5,526 nt of DNA, from NCBI GenBank assembly GCA_001873585.1, contig MNZL01000058.1, positions 1 through 5,526 on the forward strand. The letters are read 5' to 3'. Below the pieces are notes generated by a model. It was not told the origin of the DNA. It saw only the letters and a list, made by a program, of their open reading frames with translations, and did not search any database. A program made the position numbers and the translations under genes. Of this stretch, positions 1 through 5,526 are shown one piece after another. How positions within the stretch are numbered: the stretch's first letter is position 1; every line of letters starts with the position of its first letter. The stretch comes from Rhodobacterales bacterium CG2_30_65_12 (lineage in GTDB: Bacteria; Pseudomonadota; Alphaproteobacteria; Rhodobacterales; Rhodobacteraceae).

Positions 1-1
1 G

Positions 2-844
2 ATGGGGGTCGATGTCGAGGTGGAGGGGGCCCGGGTCCACGTCGAGCGGAGGGGCGAGGCCGGGCCGGACGTTGTGCTGATCCATGGCTCCTCGGGCAAT
101 ACCCGCGATTTTACCTTTCGCCTCGCGGCCGAGCTTGCCGCGCGCTACCGAGTGTTCGTGGTTGATCGGCCGGGGATGGGTTGGTCCGACCCGCACCCCG
201 AAGGCGACGGGCTGGAAGCGCAGGCGCGCGTGATCCAGGCCGCCGTGGCCTCGCTTGGGGCCACGCGCCCGATCGTGCTGGGGCAATCCTATGGCGGTGC
301 GGTGGCGCTCGCCTGGGGCGCGACGTTGCCGGGAACAGCCGCCGCGCTGGTCTCGATCTCGGGCGTGGCCTACCCGTGGCAGACCGGGCTTGGGCTTTTT
401 TACACGGTGCTGTCGCACCCCGTGGGCCGGGCACTGGTGATCCCGCTGATCACCGCCTTCGTGCCGCGCAAACGGATCATCGCCGAGATCGACAAGGTAT
501 TTTCGCCACAAGCGGCGCCGGCAGGGTATGGCGCATATTTCGGCCCAGAGCTTACCGTGCGGCGCGCGCAAATGCGGGTCAACGCCCGCCAGCGCCGGGC
601 GCTTTTTGCCGAAATCCAGCGCCTCTCGCCGCTCTGGACCGGGATCACAGTGCCGATCGAGGCGGTGCATGGCGACAGCGACGGCATCGTGCATCATGCT
701 ATCCATTCCGAACGGCTCGGGGAAGAAAACCCGAATGCCCGGGTGACGATCCTGCCCGGCATCGGCCACATGCCGCACCACGTCGCCCGCGGGGAGGTGA
801 TCGCCGCCGTCGACCGGGCCGCATTGCGCGCCAATGTGAAATAG
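2..844 (+). CDS. Alpha/beta hydrolase fold protein (possibly 5'-truncated by the window edge)
   Basis: This is a serine hydrolase of the alpha/beta-hydrolase fold; its substrate cannot be told from sequence. With the ATG at position 2 it has 280 residues. Visible landmarks are the oxyanion-hole segment VLIHGSSGN (about 25-33), the motif DRPGMGWSD (55-63), the nucleophile elbow GQSYGG with Ser96, a helical cap region at roughly 125-210, the acid-loop segment HGDSDG with Asp225 or Asp227, and the catalytic His256 in GIGHMPHH. The triad is thus complete. The ATG lies at the very edge, so no ribosome binding site can be examined. Relatives that I recall from Rhodobacteraceae often carry an N-terminal hydrophobic leader before this point, so the real start may be upstream. 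It ends 36 bp before ppk2 on the same strand and probably shares its transcript. Epoxide hydrolase, esterase and haloperoxidase-like activities are all possible. The fold is secure, the specific function is not. Confidence 0.85.
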   Translation: MGVDVEVEGARVHVERRGEAGPDVVLIHGSSGNTRDFTFRLAAELAARYRVFVVDRPGMGWSDPHPEGDGLEAQARVIQAAVASLGATRPIVLGQSYGGAVALAWGATLPGTAAALVSISGVAYPWQTGLGLFYTVLSHPVGRALVIPLITAFVPRKRIIAEIDKVFSPQAAPAGYGAYFGPELTVRRAQMRVNARQRRALFAEIQRLSPLWTGITVPIEAVHGDSDGIVHHAIHSERLGEENPNARVTILPGIGHMPHHVARGEVIAAVDRAALRANVK

Positions 845-868
845 CGATACATTCACCCAAAGGCAGAC

Positions 869-873
869 GGAGG
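869..873 (+). promoter_or_regulatory. Ribosome binding site of ppk2
   Basis: GGAGG lies 7 nt upstream of the ATG at 881, which is ideal Shine-Dalgarno spacing and fixes the ppk2 start. It sits in the 36-bp spacer after the hydrolase stop codon. No convincing -35/-10 pair or terminator hairpin is visible in that spacer, so ppk2 is more likely read through from upstream than started here. Confidence 0.75.
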
Positions 874-880
874 CAGCGCC

Positions 881-1747
881 ATGGAACTCCCGTTCAACGG
901 AGCGATCTCGAAATTCTACGCCGAAACCGTCCCCGAGCCGGTGCGCCGGGCGATCGCCGAGGGCGAAAGGAAAGACATCCTCACCGAGGATTTTCCCTAC
1001 GACCGCTGGATGAAGAAATCCGAGTATGAGGCCGCGCTCAAGGCGCTGCAGCTTGAGCTGGTCAAGCTGCAGGCCGACGTAAAAGCCAGCGGCAAGCGCG
1101 TGGTGGTGGTGTTCGAGGGCCGTGACGCGGCGGGAAAAGGCGGCGCGATCAAGCGTTTCCGCGGAAATCTCAATCCGCGTGTCGCGCGATTGGTGGCGCT
1201 GCCCAAACCATCAGACCGCGAGGCCGGCGAGTGGTATTTCCAGCGCTATGTGCGCCAGTTGCCGACCGCTGGCGAACTCGTGCTGTTTGATCGCTCCTGG
1301 TATAACCGGGGCGTGGTGGAAAAGGTGTTTGGCTTCTGCACCGACGAGAGCCGCGCCGCGTTCTTTCGCCAGTTGCCCGAATTCGAAGACATGCTGGTCG
1401 ACGAGGGGATTCATCTGTTCAAGATCTGGCTCAATGTCAGCCGCCCCGAGCAACTGCGCCGCTTTCTTGCCCGCGAGCGCGATCCGATGAAGCAATGGAA
1501 GCTCTCGTCGATCGACGTTGAGGGGCTTGGCCGTTGGGACAGCTATACCGACGCCATCGCCGAAACCTTCTTCGTCTCGCACCGCCCGCGCGCGCCCTGG
1601 ACGGTGATCCGCGCTGACGACAAGTATCGCGCCCGCCTCGCCACGATCCTGACGGTGATCTCGGCGCTTGACTACGCCCACAAGGATGCGGCCGTGGCCT
1701 GCGCGCCCGACCCGGCGATCACCGGCGGCCCGGACATCTGGCGATGA
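881..1747 (+). CDS. ppk2: Polyphosphate kinase 2, class I-like single-domain enzyme
   Basis: PPK2 enzymes move phosphate between inorganic polyphosphate and nucleotides. Class I members mostly use polyphosphate to phosphorylate nucleoside diphosphates such as ADP or GDP, in the cytoplasm. The protein has 288 residues, the usual size of a one-domain PPK2. It shows an N-terminal helical extension (1-70), the Walker A loop FEGRDAAGKGG (78-88, Lys86), the conserved NPRVARLVALPKPS stretch (98-111), WYFQRYV (118-124), the Walker B segment LFDRSWYNR (135-143, Asp137 and Arg138), GFCT (151-154), and a lid region around 195-220 containing RERDPMKQWKLSSID. All catalytic motifs are intact. The motif pattern looks like class I, but class and ADP/GDP preference are inferred from remembered family sequences. 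A strong ribosome binding site precedes the ATG. The stop codon overlaps the start of the tetR-type gene as ATGA. Confidence 0.95.
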   Translation: MELPFNGAISKFYAETVPEPVRRAIAEGERKDILTEDFPYDRWMKKSEYEAALKALQLELVKLQADVKASGKRVVVVFEGRDAAGKGGAIKRFRGNLNPRVARLVALPKPSDREAGEWYFQRYVRQLPTAGELVLFDRSWYNRGVVEKVFGFCTDESRAAFFRQLPEFEDMLVDEGIHLFKIWLNVSRPEQLRRFLARERDPMKQWKLSSIDVEGLGRWDSYTDAIAETFFVSHRPRAPWTVIRADDKYRARLATILTVISALDYAHKDAAVACAPDPAITGGPDIWR

Positions 1748-2358
1748 AGCGCGGCTATCACCATGGCAACCTGCGCCAGGCCCTGGTCGATGCCGCCCTC
1801 GCGCTGATCGAGGAGAAAGGCCCCACCGGGTTTACCCTTTCCGAGGCATCGAAGGCCGCAGGCGTGACGCCGGCCGCAGTCTACCGCCACTTTGCCGGCC
1901 GCGAAGACCTGATCGCCGAAGCGGCGCGACAGGGCTTCGAGATTTTCGCCGATCTGATGGAGCACGCCTATGCCAAGGGCCGGCCCTCGGCGCTGGCCTC
2001 GCTTGAGGCAACGGGGCGGGCCTACCTCGCCTTCGCGCGCAAATTTCCCGGCCATTATGTGGCGATGTTCGAAAGCGGCATCTCGATCAACCGCAGCCCC
2101 GATCTTGCCCGCGTCGCGAACCGCGCGCTCGGTGTGATCGAGAAGGCCGCGAGCGATCTGATGGCCGAGTTGCCCGCCACGCGCAGACCGCCGGCGCGGA
2201 TGGTCTCGGCGCATATCCTCGCGTTCTCGCATGGGGTGGTCGAGCTTTTCGCCCGTGGCGCACCCGGCACCAAATCACCTTTCCCACCGGAAGATCTGCT
2301 GGAAAGCGGCCTTGGGATTTACCTGCGCGGCCTCGGCCTGATCCGGCCTGATGCCTGA
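1744..2358 (+). CDS. TetR/AcrR-family transcriptional regulator, WHG-type C-terminal domain
   Basis: This 204-residue protein has the standard TetR layout. An N-terminal DNA-binding domain (about 5-60) contains a helix-turn-helix at roughly 30-50, with TLSEASKAAGVTPAAVYRHF followed by AGREDLIAEA. An all-helical ligand-binding and dimerisation domain follows at about 65-200. The opening YHHGNLRQALVDAA and the C-terminal pattern resemble the TetR subgroup with a WHG (TetR_C_33-like) effector domain. Members are usually repressors released by a small hydrophobic ligand; the ligand here is unknown. The ATG lies inside the ppk2 stop region (ATGA, 4-nt overlap), with no clear Shine-Dalgarno sequence, so it probably relies on re-initiating ribosomes from ppk2. 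This makes a local role plausible, such as controlling the hydrolase-ppk2-regulator unit, but the operator would lie upstream of the window. Family assignment is firm; the target genes are inferred. Confidence 0.93.
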   Translation: MKRGYHHGNLRQALVDAALALIEEKGPTGFTLSEASKAAGVTPAAVYRHFAGREDLIAEAARQGFEIFADLMEHAYAKGRPSALASLEATGRAYLAFARKFPGHYVAMFESGISINRSPDLARVANRALGVIEKAASDLMAELPATRRPPARMVSAHILAFSHGVVELFARGAPGTKSPFPPEDLLESGLGIYLRGLGLIRPDA

Positions 2359-2385
2359 CAGAGCATTACCTTCACGCTACAAGCT

Positions 2386-2403
2386 ATTGCTTTATAAAGG
2401 CAA

Positions 2404-2404
<1 letters not shown>
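2386..2404. repeat. Imperfect AT-rich palindrome between converging genes
   Basis: ATTGC and GCAAT arms flank the perfect palindrome TTTATAAA, with one extra G on the right side. The element sits in the 45-bp gap between the tetR stop (2358) and the sufS stop (2404-2406), overlapping the sufS stop by one base. It is unusually AT-rich for this window. It could form a weak hairpin in RNA from either strand, but the stem is short and no T-run follows on either side, so it does not meet the usual criteria for an intrinsic terminator. A protein-binding site is possible but unsupported. Nothing else is recognisable in the gap. Confidence 0.4.
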
Positions 2405-3623
<1,219 letters not shown>

Positions 3624-3624
<1 letters not shown>

Positions 3625-4238
3625 CAGAACTCTCCCAATCCTGCCGTGCCGGTGCCGAAGTTTGCGCCGATTCCGAGCAGCGAAAAGACGATGCTCATGG
3701 CGACGGCAAACATGATCAGCACCAGGAAAATCCCGCCAAACACCGCGCCGGCGGAGCGAAACCCGTGCATCTCGGCGATGAAGTGGGAGAGGATCCAGAA
3801 GGTCATCACCATGCCCATCACCCACAGGATCAGCGCCAGGCCGGGCGCAAACACGCCCAGAAACACCACGCCAAGCTCGATGATGAGCAGCACGAATTGC
3901 AACCAGATCACCGTGAGCAGCGCCTGATCGAAGCTGCCGGTGCCGCCGAGCACACGGCCGATCCAATAGATCCCAAACACCGTGAGCACCGAAACGGTGG
4001 CCTGCGCGATCCCGGTCAGGATCGGGTCGGCGAACAGCGCGCCCGCCGTTTCGGGATCGACCGGGAACAGGATTGAGCCGATCACCGCAAGAAAGGTGCC
4101 CGCCACCAGCAAAAGTCCGAGCGCCTGCCACAGCACCCTGCGGGGATAGCCCAGCCCCTGCACCTCGCGCGCCACCTTGCGCGGCTCGGGCACCGTTTGC
4201 AGCGCCATGCCAAACAGATAACCCCAGTTGAATTTCAT
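3624..4238 (-). CDS. Yip1-like integral membrane protein in the suf operon
   Basis: This 204-residue protein has about five predicted membrane segments (by eye: 36-58, 72-97, 106-129, 131-152 and 163-188). The N-terminus is short and polar (MKFNWGYLFGMALQTVPEPR), and a basic segment (31-35) precedes the first helix. The tail is glycine-rich. Length, helix pattern and the short N-terminal domain fit the bacterial Yip1/YIP1-domain family, whose molecular function is not established. I recall YIP1-family annotations next to sufD and sufS in Rhodobacterales, which supports this call but was not checked. The start follows GGAG at 5-nt spacing and overlaps the previous stop as ATGA; the stop overlaps the sufS start as TGATG. 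The gene is therefore locked between suf genes and likely made together with them. A membrane role linked to Fe-S assembly is only an inference from position. Confidence 0.8.
3632..3636 (-). promoter_or_regulatory. Ribosome binding site of sufS
   Basis: GGGAG on the minus strand lies 7 nt before the ATG at 3624-3622, inside the last codons of the Yip1-like gene. This site, together with the homology start, decides the sufS start in a frame that remains open far upstream. The TGATG junction just after it suggests termination and re-initiation. Confidence 0.75.
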
Positions 4239-4714
4239 GTGCGCTCCGCGGTCCACAGGTTGATCCCCCAGTGCACCAGAAAGGCGGCAAGGGCAACCGC
4301 ACCAACAAGCTGGAGCTGCACACCGGGGCCGATCAGCCCGGCCACCAGCCCCGCGAGCAGCCACAGCGGGCTTGCCACCAGCAGCGCCCAGAACAGCGCG
4401 AATCGGGCGGTGTAGCCACTGCCCGCGCCGCCGAGCGGACGGGCGATCAGGTGGCTGAGGCTGCCAACGGCATAGGCCGCGAGCGGCATGATGAACAGCC
4501 AGGCAAACAGCGTGGCCGCAACCAGCATTTGCAACGCCTGTCCGGTTTCGAGCGCCTCGCGCTGCAACGCGGGCCAACGGCCAACAAAGATCAGCAGACA
4601 GGCCACCATCACAATCACCAGCGCCCGATCCTCACGCGGGGGCCCGCCCACACGGGTGCGAAACACCGCGCGCGGCGCGACGTAGGCGCGCAGGATATCG
4701 CTGGCAACTCCCAC
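4235..4714 (-). CDS. Small four-helix membrane protein, possibly Yip1-related, in the suf operon
   Basis: This 159-residue protein starts at a GTG (4714-4712), one base after the sufD stop. Upstream in frame I see no better start nearby, and a weak GGGG lies 5 nt before the GTG. It shows a soluble, basic N-terminus (1-30, with an arginine-rich stretch ending GGPPREDR) and four hydrophobic segments at about 31-47, 60-86, 101-128 and 132-154. No catalytic or metal-binding motif is evident. The arrangement resembles the Yip1-like protein that follows, and the two may be related parts of one complex, but I cannot show homology by eye. The stop overlaps the next start as ATGA. Expression with sufD is very likely from the spacing; the function is unknown. 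Confidence 0.75.
   Translation of the reverse strand: MGVASDILRAYVAPRAVFRTRVGGPPREDRALVIVMVACLLIFVGRWPALQREALETGQALQMLVAATLFAWLFIMPLAAYAVGSLSHLIARPLGGAGSGYTARFALFWALLVASPLWLLAGLVAGLIGPGVQLQLVGAVALAAFLVHWGINLWTAERT
4244..4247 (-). promoter_or_regulatory. Ribosome binding site of the Yip1-like gene
   Basis: GGAG on the minus strand lies 5 nt before the ATG at 4238-4236. It sits within the final codons of the preceding membrane-protein gene and supports this ATG, which is also part of an ATGA stop/start overlap. The reading frame continues upstream as an open shadow of the neighbouring gene (to about 4577), so this site helps settle the start. Confidence 0.6.
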
Positions 4715-4715
4715 C

Positions 4716-5526
4716 TCAGCCCCGGCGGCGCTGCAGCCAGGCGTCGAGCCGCCCGGTCATATCCTCGGCGATGGCCGGATCTTCGATCTCGGCAATGGCC
4801 TCGGCAAGGAAGGCGAGCACCAGCAGATCGGCGGCAATCGCCGTTGGCACCCCGCGCGAGCGCAGATAAAACAGCGCCTCGTCGTCGATCGCGCCGGAGG
4901 TTGATCCGTGGCTACACGCCACATCGTCGGCGTAGATTTCGAGCTCGGGCTTGGCGAGGAAGGTTGAATCGTCGTCAAGCAGCAGGGCTTGCGATTTCTG
5001 ATAGCCGTCGGTTTTCTGCGCACCGGGCTTGACCAGGATCTTGCCCTGAAACACCCCTACCGCGCCGTTGCGCAACACCTTCTTGAATACCTGCCGGCTC
5101 TCGCAGCCGACCGCGTCGTGGGTGACGAAGACGGTATCGTCGTGGTGGAACGGATCGTTCTTGGCGTCGCCCATTGCCGCGCCGGCAATGTGGGTCACCG
5201 CGTCATCGCCGACCATCTCGACCACGCATTCGTTGCGGGTGAGCCGACCGTTCACGGTGAGGGTGAAGCTCTTGAAAACGCTCTCGGCCCCGAGCCGGGC
5301 GAAGATATGCGTGATCGCCTGCCGGGCATGGTCGCGGCCTTGCGTGCGCACATGGTGGAAGCCGGCGCCGTCGCCAACCTCGACTTCGAGCACCATGTTG
5401 AGCCGCGCCGCCGCCGGGCCGTTTTCAAGCAGGGTCAGGTCTGCCCCTGGCTCAAGTTTCACCACATGATGCAAGATCGCGTCGGAGGTATCCGAGACGT
5501 GGCGATAGATCAGATTGACCGGCTTC
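4716..5526 (-). CDS. sufD: Fe-S cluster assembly scaffold protein SufD (5' end beyond the window)
   Basis: SufD is a cytoplasmic partner of SufB and the ATPase SufC in the SufBCD scaffold, where new Fe-S clusters are built. The C-terminal 269 codons are visible; the frame runs through the right edge, and the N-terminal part, roughly 150 residues by family size, is missing. The fragment begins with KPVNLIYRHVSDTSDAIL and continues through the right-handed beta-helix core, with hydrophobic/polar alternation, LTRNECVVEMVGDDAVTHI and FQGKILVKPGAQKTDGYQ. It then shows the SufB/SufD signature EIYADDVACSHGSTSGAIDD, followed by EALFYLRSRGV and a helical C-terminus. The histidine of CSHG (codon 4908-4910) corresponds to the functional His of E. 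coli SufD (His360), where SufB has a cysteine, so SufD is favoured over SufB. The stop is one base from the next gene. A TTG inside the frame near 5474 is not the true start, because homologous sequence continues upstream. Confidence 0.96.
   Translation of the reverse strand, partial: KPVNLIYRHVSDTSDAILHHVVKLEPGADLTLLENGPAAARLNMVLEVEVGDGAGFHHVRTQGRDHARQAITHIFARLGAESVFKSFTLTVNGRLTRNECVVEMVGDDAVTHIAGAAMGDAKNDPFHHDDTVFVTHDAVGCESRQVFKKVLRNGAVGVFQGKILVKPGAQKTDGYQKSQALLLDDDSTFLAKPELEIYADDVACSHGSTSGAIDDEALFYLRSRGVPTAIAADLLVLAFLAEAIAEIEDPAIAEDMTGRLDAWLQRRRG

Noticed and set aside
181..1029. A 282-codon plus-strand frame overlapping the hydrolase and the start of ppk2
   Set aside because: It is a frame-shifted shadow: arginine- and proline-rich, no motifs, and it runs through two real genes and their spacer.
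1211..2232. Minus-strand open frames (1211-1681 and 1672-2232) opposite ppk2 and the tetR-type gene
   Set aside because: They mirror the complementary codons of well-supported genes and show no recognisable protein family.
4271..5032. A 253-codon plus-strand open frame opposite the first membrane protein and sufD
   Set aside because: Its composition (glutamine, arginine and histidine rich) has no domain and it overlaps two well-supported genes on the other strand.

Overview
The window is GC-rich DNA with G/C-biased third codon positions. Its gene content and protein sequences fit an alphaproteobacterium, most likely of the Rhodobacterales/Rhodobacteraceae. This placement comes from recognising the protein families and the suf gene order; no database search was run. 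The window is almost entirely coding and holds two gene sets that converge on a short spacer at 2359-2403.

Left half, plus strand: an alpha/beta hydrolase at the left edge (its true start may lie outside the window), a class I-like polyphosphate kinase 2 (ppk2), and a TetR/AcrR-type repressor. The spacer between hydrolase and ppk2 is 36 bp and holds a good ribosome binding site. The ppk2 stop and the tetR start overlap as ATGA. The three genes therefore look like one transcription unit. PPK2 links polyphosphate to the nucleotide pool. The repressor is a natural candidate to control its own unit, though no operator is visible inside the window.

Right half, minus strand: the distal end of a SUF iron-sulfur cluster assembly operon. 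In transcription order it runs sufD (5' part off the right edge), a four-helix membrane protein with a GTG start, a five-helix Yip1-like membrane protein, and sufS, the group II cysteine desulfurase. The junctions are extremely tight: 1 nt, then ATGA, then TGATG. The four genes are probably co-transcribed and partly translationally coupled. SufS takes sulfur from cysteine and SufD belongs to the SufBCD scaffold. The two membrane proteins have no established role in cluster assembly and are the most interesting unknowns here.

I found no RNA genes, mobile elements, CRISPR arrays or integration signatures. No gene-free stretch exceeds 50 bases. The window is mostly ordinary core genome. Its best open question is why two membrane proteins are embedded in the suf operon.
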